Positions 34,293 to 45,060 are shown, counted from the first letter of the stretch. The stretch is DNA of 64,000 nucleotides from Enterococcus pseudoavium NBRC 100491 (GCF_001544295.1 NZ_BCQF01000013.1:1-64000), one strand, 5' to 3'. Made by a program: numbers and translations. The notes: generated by a model from the letters alone, not told the origin.

Positions 34293-35934
34293 AGATTAAA
34301 TCCTCCGGTCTAACTGTTTTATACAAGGCAAAGGCGCCATCTAAATTTTGCACATTGAAGCCTTTTTGTTTCAATAATCGTTCAGCCACGTAACTTCGTA
34401 ATCCACTATGACAGCTGACAATATAATTTTTAGTTGGATCCAGTTCGGCAACTCTAGCCCGTAATTGATTTAATGGAATATTAATCGCATTAGGAAAACG
34501 CCCATTTGCTAACTCTTCAGGATTACGCACGTCCAATAATTGAGCACCGGCTTGCTGCGCTTGCTTCAACTGGTACCATTGAAGCGAATTACTGATTCCT
34601 TCTGACAGATTGATTGCAGCGTATCCCAGCATATTAACAGGATCTTTGGCTGATCCAAAAGGCGGTGCATAAGTGAATTCTAATTCTGGTAAATCAAAAA
34701 TCGTCAACTCACCTTTAATCGCAGTGGCTAAAATATCGATCCGCTTGTCCACGCCATTACCGCCAACGCCTTGCGCTCCGTAAATTTTACCGGTCTTTGG
34801 ATCAAATATTAATTTCAAGGTTAAGTCACTCGCACCAGGATAATAACTTGCATGATCTTTACCAGAAACATGCACGACTTGATAGGCTACACCTAATTCT
34901 TTTACCGCTCGTTCACTCAAGCCGGTCGCTGCTGCTGCAAGATCAAAAACTCGCACGATCGCCGTTCCAATACTCCCCCGGTTTGTTCGTTTTAATCCCG
35001 CAATAATATCTGCCACTTGTCGGCCTTGGCGATTGGCAGGAGAGGCTAAGGAAATCAAGGCTTCTTCACCACTAATTTGTTGCTTTACTACAATCGCATC
35101 ACCGACAGCGAATATATCAGGCACACTGGTCTGATAATCTTCATCAACCAAAATACCACCACCTAATCCAGTCGCTAATCCAGCTTGTTTAGCCAAGCTG
35201 CTCGCTGGCCGAACTCCTACTGATAAAATCGTTAGGTCAGAAATAATTTCTTCGCCATTTGTTAACTTGATTTTTTGACCGCCTGCGCTGAAGCTCTCTG
35301 CCGATTCGCCAGTAATTACGTGAACACCCTTGCTGACTAATTCATTTTGAACGAAGGCCGCCATTTCTTCATCTAATGGCGGTAAAACATGCGGAGCCTT
35401 TTCAACTACGGTCACTTCTAATCCGCGCGCTTTTAGATTTTCGGCCATTTCAAGTCCAATAAATCCGGCTCCAATCACCGTTGCTCGGGTCGGCTTCGTT
35501 TCCAACGCTTGCATGATACGGTCTAAATCAGGAACATTCCGTAAGCTATATACATTGCTGGCTTCAGATAACCCAGCCATTTCAGGAACCAATGGTTTTG
35601 CCCCTGGCGATAAAATCAGTTTATCGTAACTTTCTTCAAAAATTCCGGCTTTATTTTCAACGGTTATAGTTTTTTTATCCGGCGCAATTTTTAGTACTTG
35701 ATGAAAAGGACGTACATCTAAATTGAAACGACCTTTTAATGATTCTGGTGTCTGAACCAACAAAGAATCACGTTCTGCGATTTCTCCTGAAATATAATAA
35801 GGCAATCCGCAATTCGCAAAGGAAACAAACGGCCCTTGCTCCATAATAATAATTTCTGCGTCTTCCATTAGGCGACGTAAACGAGTAGCGGCTGACATTC
35901 CACCGGCAACGCCACCAACAATAATAATTTTCAT
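34285..35934 (-). CDS. CoA-disulfide/persulfide reductase fused to rhodanese
   Basis: This 549-residue flavoprotein has an N-terminal pyridine-nucleotide-disulfide reductase part (FAD motif GGVAGGMSAATRL, active cysteine in NCGLPYY near 42, NAD-binding GAGFIGLEMAENL near 157) and a C-terminal rhodanese domain with active cysteine in VSCHSGLRSY (near 510). It reduces CoA persulfide or disulfide, with the rhodanese passing sulfur. Both active sites are intact. It lies between two stand-alone rhodaneses in one operon. Confidence 0.92.
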   Translation of the reverse strand: MKIIIVGGVAGGMSAATRLRRLMEDAEIIIMEQGPFVSFANCGLPYYISGEIAERDSLLVQTPESLKGRFNLDVRPFHQVLKIAPDKKTITVENKAGIFEESYDKLILSPGAKPLVPEMAGLSEASNVYSLRNVPDLDRIMQALETKPTRATVIGAGFIGLEMAENLKARGLEVTVVEKAPHVLPPLDEEMAAFVQNELVSKGVHVITGESAESFSAGGQKIKLTNGEEIISDLTILSVGVRPASSLAKQAGLATGLGGGILVDEDYQTSVPDIFAVGDAIVVKQQISGEEALISLASPANRQGRQVADIIAGLKRTNRGSIGTAIVRVFDLAAAATGLSERAVKELGVAYQVVHVSGKDHASYYPGASDLTLKLIFDPKTGKIYGAQGVGGNGVDKRIDILATAIKGELTIFDLPELEFTYAPPFGSAKDPVNMLGYAAINLSEGISNSLQWYQLKQAQQAGAQLLDVRNPEELANGRFPNAINIPLNQLRARVAELDPTKNYIVSCHSGLRSYVAERLLKQKGFNVQNLDGAFALYKTVRPEDLIYE

Positions 35935-35935
35935 T

Positions 35936-36247
35936 TTATTTCCCTCCTTTTATCGGACCTTGCCAGCGATTCATTCCGCCTTCAACATTTATAACACTAT
36001 ACCCTTTTTGTTTTAAAATTCGGGCGGCGCGTTTACTGCGAACTCCCGCTTGGCAAATCAAATATACTTCCTCATGGCCTTGATAGTTCTTAATTTCTCC
36101 AAATGGATAATTGATTGCTTGACTAATATGCCCCATCCGGTATTCATCCGGATTACGAACATCGAGTAATACAATGGATTGATTAAGTTTATTCGCTAAT
36201 TCAGCCGTTGTAATAGATGGAATTTTTTGAAATAGATTAAACATCAT
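35936..36247 (-). CDS. Single-domain rhodanese, first gene of the persulfide operon
   Basis: The 103-residue protein has a complete rhodanese loop, CQAGVRSKRA (cysteine near 69), and the typical YRMGHI and LLDVRNPDEY segments. It is the first gene of the operon facing cstR, one base from the start region of the reductase gene. A CstR-type palindrome lies about 26 bases upstream. It may hand sulfur to the fused reductase. Confidence 0.9.
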   Translation of the reverse strand: MMFNLFQKIPSITTAELANKLNQSIVLLDVRNPDEYRMGHISQAINYPFGEIKNYQGHEEVYLICQAGVRSKRAARILKQKGYSVINVEGGMNRWQGPIKGGK

Positions 36248-36272
36248 TTAGTTTCCTCATACCTTCTTTAAA

Positions 36273-36288
36273 ATACCTTGCAGGGTAT
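36273..36288. promoter_or_regulatory. CstR-type operator 1
   Basis: ATACC-TTGCAG-GGTAT is an interrupted palindrome just upstream of the rhodanese operon, similar to known CstR sites (ATACCC...GGGTAT). Confidence 0.65.
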
Positions 36289-36366
36289 TTTTACCATATC
36301 TTTTTAAGCTTTGTCAATCATTCTGATTACTCGGAAAAAACATCGGTTGCATGCGACTTGACTAAA

Positions 36367-36385
36367 TATACCCTATCCCGGTATA
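36367..36385. promoter_or_regulatory. CstR-type operator 2
   Basis: TATACCCTATCCCGGTATA is a second palindrome of the same kind, about 40 bases before the cstR start codon, so both divergent units should respond to CstR. Confidence 0.65.
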
Positions 36386-36423
36386 TTGTTTGTAAGCAGC
36401 TTTACTAAAGGAGAGAATTACAG

Positions 36424-36684
36424 ATGGACATTGAAGAAAAGAAGATTCTTAACCGCTTGAAACGAACAGAAGGTCAAATTCGCGGTATTCAGAAAATGAT
36501 TGAAGATGACAAGGAATGTATCGATGTTATCACCCAATTAAGCGCCGTGCGCTCTAGTATCGATCGAGTAATGGGCATGATTATGGCTGAAAATCTAAAA
36601 CATTGTTTTGAACACCCTGATCAGAATCCCGAAGAACAGGCTCAAAAACTAGAACAGGCAATTAACATGATTATTAAAAAATAA
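36424..36684 (+). CDS. cstR: CstR-type persulfide-sensing repressor
   Basis: This 86-residue protein is a CsoR/RcnR-superfamily helical repressor. It has the two sensing cysteines expected for CstR (near residues 32 and 61) but an asparagine where copper-sensing CsoR has its histidine ligand. CstR is modified by persulfides and then releases its operator. It is divergent from the rhodanese/CoA-reductase operon, with palindromes in between, as in the reported E. faecalis locus. A GGAGAG site precedes the ATG. Confidence 0.88.
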   Translation: MDIEEKKILNRLKRTEGQIRGIQKMIEDDKECIDVITQLSAVRSSIDRVMGMIMAENLKHCFEHPDQNPEEQAQKLEQAINMIIKK

Positions 36685-36833
36685 GAGGAACTTGGATATT
36701 GGCATCCATCATTAACTTGATCACTGGGAGCTTCTTCCCTGATAACTAGTGCAAAAATTTTTCACGAAAATCAAGAGCTACGTTTAACTTCCATAGTAAT
36801 TAGCCTTTGCTTTAACCGATTTAATCTAAATTA

Positions 36834-36880
36834 AAAAAATGTCCTTCCCTGATTTAAGGAGAATCAGGGAAGGACATTTC
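36834..36880. terminator. Bidirectional terminator between cstR and the cellobiose operon
   Basis: AATGTCCTTCCCTGATT pairs perfectly with AATCAGGGAAGGACATT, flanked by A and T runs. It ends next to the last PTS gene. Confidence 0.9.
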
Positions 36881-37195
36881 TTATGCACTTATTTTACGAT
36901 ATACATCGATAAGCTCTTTCGCTAAATCAGTGAAAGCAATCGATGTCATCAAATGATCTTGGCTATGAACGGTTAGTAGTGTTAGCTCAAGCTGTTCACC
37001 CTGAGCTTCTTTTGTTAAAAGTCCCGTTTGGGAATGATGGGCTTCAACTAACGATTCTTCTGCTGCTTTGATTTTTTCATCGGCTGATTCAAACTCGCCA
37101 TTTTTGGCCGCTTGGATGGCTTCCATCGCATCGCTCTTGGCATTTCCACTATGGATGATCAACCCCATCACTGCTGCTAAATTTTCTTCTTCCAT
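36881..37195 (-). CDS. PTS lactose/cellobiose-family EIIA
   Basis: The 104-residue protein has the helical fold of lactose/cellobiose IIA proteins, with the phosphorylated histidine in the VEAHHSQTG segment (about residue 54) and the conserved HSQDHLM near the C-terminus. It takes phosphate from HPr and passes it to the IIB cysteine. It is the last gene of the operon with IIB, a beta-glucosidase and IIC. Confidence 0.92.
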   Translation of the reverse strand: MEEENLAAVMGLIIHSGNAKSDAMEAIQAAKNGEFESADEKIKAAEESLVEAHHSQTGLLTKEAQGEQLELTLLTVHSQDHLMTSIAFTDLAKELIDVYRKISA

Positions 37196-37218
37196 CGCGC
37201 CACTCCTTATTTATCTAC

Positions 37219-37539
37219 TTAGTTTTGGATCATCGTGATTGCTTGACCAAGGACCTTTTCTCCGTTCATCATGCCATAATCTGTCATATTGATAACATCG
37301 ACTGGGATACCTAAAGGCGTTAATTTTTCTTCGAATTGTTTCTGCATGAAACGAACTTGGGGTCCTAATAAGACCGTATCAATTTGACGTTCTTGCAATT
37401 TATTGGTGGCATCGGCGGCCGCAGTAGCAAAAATATCGATATCTAACCCTTCTGCTTCAGCTGCTTTTTGCATTTTGGTCACTAACATGCTAGTACTCAT
37501 CCCAGCATTGCAAATTAACATGATTGTTTTTTTACTCAT
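37219..37539 (-). CDS. PTS cellobiose-family EIIB
   Basis: The start is ATG 37539, giving 106 residues, because AAAGGATAT lies upstream; the ORF could open at 37557. The phosphocysteine is in LICNAGMSTSMLV (about residue 10). The fold is the Rossmann-like lactose/cellobiose IIB type. It lies between the glucosidase gene and the IIA gene, with short gaps, in one operon. Confidence 0.92.
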   Translation of the reverse strand: MSKKTIMLICNAGMSTSMLVTKMQKAAEAEGLDIDIFATAAADATNKLQERQIDTVLLGPQVRFMQKQFEEKLTPLGIPVDVINMTDYGMMNGEKVLGQAITMIQN

Positions 37540-37590
37540 AATAATATCCTTTCTCAATTTAGAAGCTCAATTGAAATTATTCAGCCGTAC

Positions 37591-39033
<1,443 letters not shown>

Positions 39034-39045
39034 TTACCTTTCCAC

Positions 39046-40401
39046 CTAAACAGTCGCTTGTTTTTCAGCTTTTTTATTTTCATCTGCTAAATCTTTTTCG
39101 ATCTGTTCCATGCTTTCACCTTGTTCTTGTTGGTAGTTCAATGAATCCACTTTACGAACGAATGGTAGATAGATAAAGAATCCGATCGTTAATACGACTG
39201 CTTGTAAAACAGCCGTTCTCCAGCCGCCAATTAAGAAACCAGAAATAATTGGTGGTGTGGTCCATGGTACTTGAACGGCGGTAAACAACGGTACTAAACC
39301 TGAATATAGCGAGAAGTAAGTGATGACCCCAGAAACCATCGGCGTTAAAATGAATGGTACTACCATGATTGGATTCATTACAACCGGTGTTGCAAATAGA
39401 ATCGGTTCATTGATATTGAAGAAAGCTGGTAGCAATGCTAAGCGTCCTAATTGTTTAAATTGAGCGGAACGAGCGAACATTACCATGAACATTACGATAC
39501 CGATCGTCATCCCGGCACCAGTTACTGTCATAAATTGATCTAAAAACTGTTGTGTGACGATGTGTCCACCGTTAGCAACCGTTAATTCTTTACCTGAGTT
39601 TAAAATAGCTGTATTTTCCAAAGAGTTTGCTTGTAAGATTGGTCCCATAATTCCACCAACCAAAGTTGAACCGTGAACCCCAAAGAACCATAAGAACGGT
39701 ACTAAGAAACCTAACATCATGGCACCACCAAAAGTATCTGTAACCCCTTGCATTGGTGTTTGAATGACTTTATAGATTGCTTCAACCACCGTTGTATTGA
39801 AGACTTTATCAAAGATCACATAGACGATTAACGAAACAGTCGTAATTGCAGCGGCTGGAATCAATGCAGTAAATGAATTCGCAACGTTTGCTGGTACTTG
39901 TTCTGGTAATTTGATGCGGATATCACGTTTTAAGAACCATGAGTACGCCCAACCAACGAAGAGCCCTACTAAGATAGCACTGATCATTCCTTGACCACCG
40001 GTCCAAGTTTTATCAATGACATTTGTTACAACTGTATTGGTTTCAGCATTTGTTGCACTGGAATGTTGTGTTAATAAGAAAACAACCAATGAAATCATTC
40101 CAGCTGGCAACCCTTCGAAACCTTCTTCTTTAACATAAGAATTAGCAATACCCATTACAGCAAAAATTGACATAATAGCAAATGATGCGCCGAACGCTTC
40201 GTTAAAATAAACATCTAAGCCGCTACTTGCGACCCATTCAGAAATAGCTGGAACTGGAAAGTTTGCTAATAGCAAGAACACAGAACCGACAATCGTAAAG
40301 GGCATCGTATAAAGCATCCCATTACGTAACGCAGTAATGGCTTTTGTATTTACAAATTTTAAAATAGGCGGCAATAATTTCTCATTAATAAAGTTATTCA
40401 T
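39046..40401 (-). CDS. PTS cellobiose-family EIIC
   Basis: The 451-residue membrane protein has about ten hydrophobic segments and the family signature of IIC-cellobiose permeases, with WFFGVHGSTLVGGIMGP and FNINEPILFATPVV in the substrate-binding half. It is the first gene of the IIC-glucosidase-IIB-IIA operon and carries a long charged C-terminal tail (EQIEKDLADENKK). The catabolite-response element upstream (40452-40465) fits carbon catabolite repression. Confidence 0.92.
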   Translation of the reverse strand: MNNFINEKLLPPILKFVNTKAITALRNGMLYTMPFTIVGSVFLLLANFPVPAISEWVASSGLDVYFNEAFGASFAIMSIFAVMGIANSYVKEEGFEGLPAGMISLVVFLLTQHSSATNAETNTVVTNVIDKTWTGGQGMISAILVGLFVGWAYSWFLKRDIRIKLPEQVPANVANSFTALIPAAAITTVSLIVYVIFDKVFNTTVVEAIYKVIQTPMQGVTDTFGGAMMLGFLVPFLWFFGVHGSTLVGGIMGPILQANSLENTAILNSGKELTVANGGHIVTQQFLDQFMTVTGAGMTIGIVMFMVMFARSAQFKQLGRLALLPAFFNINEPILFATPVVMNPIMVVPFILTPMVSGVITYFSLYSGLVPLFTAVQVPWTTPPIISGFLIGGWRTAVLQAVVLTIGFFIYLPFVRKVDSLNYQQEQGESMEQIEKDLADENKKAEKQATV

Positions 40402-40451
40402 AAATAATTCTCCTTAAATTTATTTTGTGCTGCGATGGCCATTCGCACTGC

Positions 40452-40465
40452 TGTATCCGTTTACA
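40452..40465. promoter_or_regulatory. cre site (CcpA) upstream of the cellobiose operon
   Basis: TGTATCCGTTTACA matches 13 of 14 positions of the consensus TGWAANCGNTNWCA, about 50 bases upstream of the IIC gene. Confidence 0.7.
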
Positions 40466-40624
40466 ATTTCATCATAAGGGATGGACCATTCGAATGGAAT
40501 ACTTCTGGAACAGCTAGAAACATGTTCCAAACAAAAAAACAATTTCAATGGATTTTGACCAAATTTGTGCGACCGTCCAGCCAGAAGCAGCTCTAATCAG
40601 TTAATGCCGGAATAAAATTCCAAG

Positions 40625-40658
40625 AAAAAAAGCTAAAGGCCAAAAATCAGTCTTTAGC
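40625..40658 (-). terminator. Terminator of the rpiR gene
   Basis: GCTAAAG...CTTTAGC followed by seven T residues on the - strand; the stem overlaps the stop codon of the RpiR gene. Confidence 0.85.
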
Positions 40659-41405
40659 GTTGTTCTCTCGTTGGTAGGCTTGCTGAGCAAGGATTTCTAA
40701 AAGTGCGACCACTGGGACTTGGGTCGTCAAATTGATCGCTTCATCTGTCGGATCAGGCCCCGAAACCTCCGGCATATAATAAGAGATATTAAAATCGGCT
40801 AAGCGCGCGATAGTCGAATGCTGATCGTTGGTGATGCTCAAAATCTGTGCCCCAAAACGTTTAAAATCTTCTATTTGTTTAATGATCTCGACTGTTTCAC
40901 CAGAGACGGACAAAGCGATCACTAACGTTGTATCTAATCCTCTTTTGGGGACTGGGATAAAGGGATCCGTGATCGAATAGGAATTGAATTGCAAATTCGA
41001 AAAATAACGTGCTCCATAGGTTCCCAACGTTCCACTAGTGCCAATTCCAGTAAAAACCAAATGCTTATTGGAAAGAATCAAGTCAATCGCGGGATCTAAA
41101 ACAATATGGTAGCTCTCATTATTGACCTTTTTCAAAAAAGCATCCACGTGAACATTCGCATCGTAAAAAGCTTCAAAAGACTGACCTTTTTGCGTAAGAT
41201 ACTCTTTTAGGGCATATTTAAACTCTGAGTATCCCGAGTAGCCTAATTTGTTTAAACACCGTAAGATCGTAGAGGTCGACACATGGCAACTCTCGGAAAG
41301 ATCACGAATAGTCAGTCCGCTAATCTGTTCCATATTTTCAATAATAAATGTATAGACAATCATTTCCAATTCGTTTAACTCTTTGACTTTTTGCGAATCA
41401 AACAT
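40647..41405 (-). CDS. RpiR/MurR-family regulator of the cellobiose operon
   Basis: The 252-residue protein has an N-terminal HTH_6 domain (LTIRDLSESCHVSTSTILRC) and a C-terminal SIS sugar-phosphate-binding domain (VFTGIGTSGTLGTYGARYF, LSVSGETVEII). Such regulators sense phosphosugars. It lies directly upstream of the PTS operon with a terminator between, so it is likely its regulator but with a separate promoter. The ligand is unknown. Confidence 0.9.
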   Translation of the reverse strand: MFDSQKVKELNELEMIVYTFIIENMEQISGLTIRDLSESCHVSTSTILRCLNKLGYSGYSEFKYALKEYLTQKGQSFEAFYDANVHVDAFLKKVNNESYHIVLDPAIDLILSNKHLVFTGIGTSGTLGTYGARYFSNLQFNSYSITDPFIPVPKRGLDTTLVIALSVSGETVEIIKQIEDFKRFGAQILSITNDQHSTIARLADFNISYYMPEVSGPDPTDEAINLTTQVPVVALLEILAQQAYQRENNAKD

Positions 41406-41570
41406 TGAATTTCAGCTCCTAAAATAAAATAATCCTTACACTATTATCCCATAATTATAATAAATCACCTAGCCTATTTGTTGTATTTTGCGTTAGCTAA
41501 ATAAATCACGTAAACTAACCTTAATTGTAAAATCAGGGTATTTATGAAAACAAATCAGGAGGACGAGACG

Positions 41571-42191
41571 ATGAAATATGAATGGCGCAAAGCCGAAAAA
41601 GAAATCTATTTACCAAAAAAAATCGAGCTGCAAACAATTCCTAGGTACAAATTCATTGCATTAACAGGAAAAGGCAATCCCAACAGTGAAAATTTTAGCA
41701 ATCAAGTCGCCGCCCTTTATGCTCTTTCCTATACTCTGCGGATGCTTCTAAAAAAAGGGGCATTAGGCGAGCCCTTCGAGTACACCGTTTACCCGTTGGA
41801 AGGTGTCTGGACTTCTGAAAAAGATCCAGGCGCAGGCCCCATTAACAAGGAGCAACTGATTTATCAAATTATGATTCGCCAGCCCAATCAGATCACCAAA
41901 GAAGATTTCTTAGCAATCGTCGAACCGACGTTCAAGAAAAAGCAAAATGAGGCTATTCGTGAGGCAGAATTTATTGAATACGAAGAAGGACGTGTTGTCC
42001 AAACCCTTCATCTCGGCTCTTATGACGAGGAACCGGCGACATTTGCTAAAATGCAGCAATTCATGGCTGAAGAAAATTTACAAAGAGCGAACACTATGGA
42101 ACATTACATCCATCGAGAAATCTATCTTTCTGATCCACGTAAAGTTGATCCAGCTAAACAAAAAACGGTTTTACGTTATAAACTAAAATAA
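41571..42191 (+). CDS. GyrI-like small-molecule-binding protein
   Basis: The start is ATG 41571, after AGGAGG, giving 206 residues; the frame opens earlier at 41544 without a site. The protein contains a GyrI-like (Rob-type) SRPBCC-like domain: FIALTGKGNP, GEPFEYTVYPLEGVWT and VVQTLHLGSYDEEP with AKMQQFMAE. This is the family of bacterial proteins that bind or alter small molecules, some acting as gyrase inhibitors. Real function unknown. It stands alone, divergent from the RpiR gene. Confidence 0.8.
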   Translation: MKYEWRKAEKEIYLPKKIELQTIPRYKFIALTGKGNPNSENFSNQVAALYALSYTLRMLLKKGALGEPFEYTVYPLEGVWTSEKDPGAGPINKEQLIYQIMIRQPNQITKEDFLAIVEPTFKKKQNEAIREAEFIEYEEGRVVQTLHLGSYDEEPATFAKMQQFMAEENLQRANTMEHYIHREIYLSDPRKVDPAKQKTVLRYKLK

Positions 42192-42200
42192 AAGACAATT

Positions 42201-42250
42201 TGAACGGTCCCAGTTAATGCTTTTGGGACCGTTCAAGCTGCCTTTTTATT
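42201..42250. terminator. Terminator after the GyrI-like gene
   Basis: TTGAACGGTCCC...GGGACCGTTCAA is a perfect 12-bp stem; a T run (CCTTTTTATTT) follows on the + strand. It also ends the convergent gene at 42246. Confidence 0.8.
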
Positions 42251-43322
42251 TGTTTTGTTTTCGCTGAATCGCTTTTTTGAGCCCAACACGATAAACTTTA
42301 GGAATCGCCAAGAAAAAATTCTGATTAAATTGGTAAGCTTGATATTTTTTAATCAAAAAAGCGATCAATTCCTCATCCCCATATTTTTTTAGATGGAAAC
42401 GTTCAAAACTGCGAATTTTACGCTCGGTTTGTTTTGAATCTTTCAATACCAATAAAAAAGACAGTAGGTCATCAAAATATCTTTCCTTAGCCGCTTGATA
42501 AGTCTCTGTTCCGTATCGTTCTAGCTGGATGAAATCCTTCAGTTTGTGTCGCCAAAATTTCCGATCCAAGTAGACCGGTGTTTGAAGATCTTGCTGAAAA
42601 TCTGCCAAATAAGTCTCAAAAACCGTTTTATTAGCCAAAAAATTCTTTTCTTGTCCTTCAAATGTGGCACGATCGACTTGGTTAATTTCCGTTATGACAC
42701 TGAGATAATCTCCGATGAAGACCGGCATCTGTGCTGCTCGAAACAAAATGACTCGTTCAGCAAGTTTCTGATTCAACGACAACGGCCGCCGTAAAGTATT
42801 GTTACGGTAATAGGCAAAGACATACCGCTGCCATAAATCTTCTGGAAAAGAAAAGCCCTGTTCCGTCAACCACAACAATTCATCTAGCGCTAAGTCGACA
42901 TGGGCAACCCCTTTTTTGATCTCTTCCGCGACTTGTTGCGAGATGCCCAAATGATCTTTAAAATGCTGGATACCCAAAAAAATCTCTTGCTGCTTACTTT
43001 TGGATTCAATCACAAATTGATATTTCACCGGGCGCCCACAGGCACATTTTAACTGACTGTGAACACCGCGTTCAAATTCAGCATCGATATTCAATGCAAC
43101 GAATTCCCAATCGGAAGTCTCTAAATACTGTTTCTGTAAAAACAGCGAGCGGATTTCATATTTCCTTTGCTGATTAATTAGCTCTTGTTGTGGGACGGTC
43201 AGTTTAGCAAAAAGCTCTTTACGTTCAGCTATTGAATAGGTCACATGACACTCGGTCGGATAATCATTCAAACCATAACTTCGTGGATACCACTGCTCAT
43301 AAATCTCTAAATAATTATCCAT
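42246..43322 (-). CDS. Uncharacterised protein with a CxCG motif, first member of pair
   Basis: The 358-residue protein shows no catalytic motif I can name. A Cys-rich element KCACGRPVKYQFVIE occurs near residue 92, followed by LGIQHFKDHLG, and the C-terminal half is helical with many Lys, Arg and Tyr. There is no signal peptide or membrane segment. It sits 15 bases after the small ORF at 43338 and probably forms a two-gene operon. A DNA- or RNA-related role is possible because of the basic, zinc-ribbon-like features, but this is weak. Confidence 0.55.
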   Translation of the reverse strand: MDNYLEIYEQWYPRSYGLNDYPTECHVTYSIAERKELFAKLTVPQQELINQQRKYEIRSLFLQKQYLETSDWEFVALNIDAEFERGVHSQLKCACGRPVKYQFVIESKSKQQEIFLGIQHFKDHLGISQQVAEEIKKGVAHVDLALDELLWLTEQGFSFPEDLWQRYVFAYYRNNTLRRPLSLNQKLAERVILFRAAQMPVFIGDYLSVITEINQVDRATFEGQEKNFLANKTVFETYLADFQQDLQTPVYLDRKFWRHKLKDFIQLERYGTETYQAAKERYFDDLLSFLLVLKDSKQTERKIRSFERFHLKKYGDEELIAFLIKKYQAYQFNQNFFLAIPKVYRVGLKKAIQRKQNK

Positions 43323-43337
43323 TACGCAACTCTCTCG

Positions 43338-43604
43338 TTATTTCTTCGGATCGATCTTTTCTTCGATCTCTGCGATTACTTTTTTCGCTTCTTCTTTCAA
43401 TGAAGGATGCGTCTCTTCCTCTTCCACTGCATTCGAACCGGAGCGCGCAACTTCTTTTGCTTCCCCTGAATTACTGCCGGCTAGCGCCTCCGATTTATTC
43501 TCGGTTTCGCTAGAATTAGTTCCTGCTAGCGCCACATCTTTCTCCGTTTTCGGCGCCATTGATCCCCGCAAACGCGGTTCTTTTTCATCATGATAGTTCG
43601 TCAT
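43338..43604 (-). CDS. Small acidic repeat-containing protein
   Basis: The start is ATG 43604 after GGAAGTG, giving 88 residues. It is highly charged and contains three imperfect copies of a nine-residue unit of the type ALAGSNSGE (ALAGTNSSE, ALAGSNSGE, ARSGSNAVE), then EEEETHPSLKEEAKKVIAEIEEKID. Low-complexity, soluble, no domain known. It precedes the unknown gene at 42246 and probably shares its transcript. Function unknown. Confidence 0.55.
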   Translation of the reverse strand: MTNYHDEKEPRLRGSMAPKTEKDVALAGTNSSETENKSEALAGSNSGEAKEVARSGSNAVEEEETHPSLKEEAKKVIAEIEEKIDPKK

Positions 43605-43765
43605 TTTTTGCACTTCCAATCATTATTCTAGTTTGTATTTTACCCGATGGCTTCAAATAAAGCCAAAATTTTAAAATTGTTGAGTAATTAACTTAATGAA
43701 AACTAGCTGATTTACTAATTCCACAAAAAAGGGCTTCTATCGGAAAATAGTCTTTTTAAGTTAAA

Positions 43766-44962
43766 TTACTCCACCGACAGCCAAACAATCAACGTTCCGA
43801 TAACTGAAATCAACGTACCAATCAAAAGCATCGCTGAAACCGACAGAAAGCTCAACATTTGTCCGCCCAAAAAGGAACCGATAATCCCACCAAGCGTATT
43901 AGCCATCGCCATCAGAGTTTGCCCTTTAACGAGATCTTTTTGTGGAATAATTTGATTCGTATAATAGACCGAAGCCATGGTATGCATTGCAAACCCCACC
44001 ATCTGTAAACTTTGAGCGATATTAATTAGCAAGAGATCCCCAGCAAATAGAATCAAGACAGCTTTCACTGAAAAAAAGCAGGCTGCTAACCGCATTAAAG
44101 ACTTGATTTTAAATTTTTTTAACAGCCAAGAAAAGAAAAACATCGTCGGCAATTCACTCAATGCCGCTACCGACAAAGAAGAACCCGCATTAGCAGCAGA
44201 CCCACCCAATGGCTGGATGATTTGAAACATATAGCTATTAATAATCACATGAAAAACAAAAAGCAATGAAACGCCCACCAATAAAAGCATAAAACGTCGA
44301 TACTCTTTGGCAAAGGCCATTAATCCGATCGGTTCTTCCGCCTGATTTTCAGGTTGTTGCGCGGTTATCTGCGACTCAGAATATTTCCCGCCTTGTTTTC
44401 TTGTATCGATCAGTACCGCCATCAAAGCAAAAAATAAAAAAATACCAATCAATAAATACAAAATAATGGTTGGCGAAAACCGTTCAATCAATCGACCGGT
44501 CACCGCCGCTGCCCCAGCAAAAGCCAATGACCCTAACCCTCGCGCTACGCCAAAATTCAAACTGTATCCGCGACTAATAAAAAAAGTACCGATTGCAATC
44601 GTCAGCGGCTGCAAAAGGACCAAACAAGTATAGAGTAGAACATACATAAATGCTACGATTAAGAAGGCTTTCGGTAGTAGCAATAGAATCCCTGAGAATC
44701 CTACTAACAACAAGGCCATTACTGCTGCCAATTGTGACAATCGAATGTGGGTCATCCGATCTGCGAAGGAGGCCAAAAAAGGTTGTACCACTGCCGCAAG
44801 TAAATTAGCTAATGCCAAAACTAAGCCAATCTGACTGTTCGAAAAATCACGAGATAATAAGAAAACAGAAGTAAAGGTTCCCAACACTGAATAACCCATC
44901 CAATAAGGAATCTGCATACTGATATATTGGAGATTCAACTTGATCTGATTTGTCTTTTCCAT
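43766..44962 (-). CDS. MFS transporter, sugar- or drug-efflux type
   Basis: The start is ATG 44962, after GGGAGG. The 398-residue protein has 12 hydrophobic segments and the MFS motif LASFADRMTHIRLS between helices 2 and 3, in the group that includes LacY-like proteins. Topology is complete. It stands alone with no operon partner. Substrate cannot be inferred. The next gene on the - strand is the rhodanese lipoprotein, which has its own terminator. Confidence 0.8.
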   Translation of the reverse strand: MEKTNQIKLNLQYISMQIPYWMGYSVLGTFTSVFLLSRDFSNSQIGLVLALANLLAAVVQPFLASFADRMTHIRLSQLAAVMALLLVGFSGILLLLPKAFLIVAFMYVLLYTCLVLLQPLTIAIGTFFISRGYSLNFGVARGLGSLAFAGAAAVTGRLIERFSPTIILYLLIGIFLFFALMAVLIDTRKQGGKYSESQITAQQPENQAEEPIGLMAFAKEYRRFMLLLVGVSLLFVFHVIINSYMFQIIQPLGGSAANAGSSLSVAALSELPTMFFFSWLLKKFKIKSLMRLAACFFSVKAVLILFAGDLLLINIAQSLQMVGFAMHTMASVYYTNQIIPQKDLVKGQTLMAMANTLGGIIGSFLGGQMLSFLSVSAMLLIGTLISVIGTLIVWLSVE

Positions 44963-45060
44963 ACGCCCTCCCAAAAAATAATGTTTCTTCATTATACCCG
45001 ATAGCCTAGCTAAAAACAGAGTAAACTCGTAAAAACAGCTACTTTCAGCTGCTCTAAATA

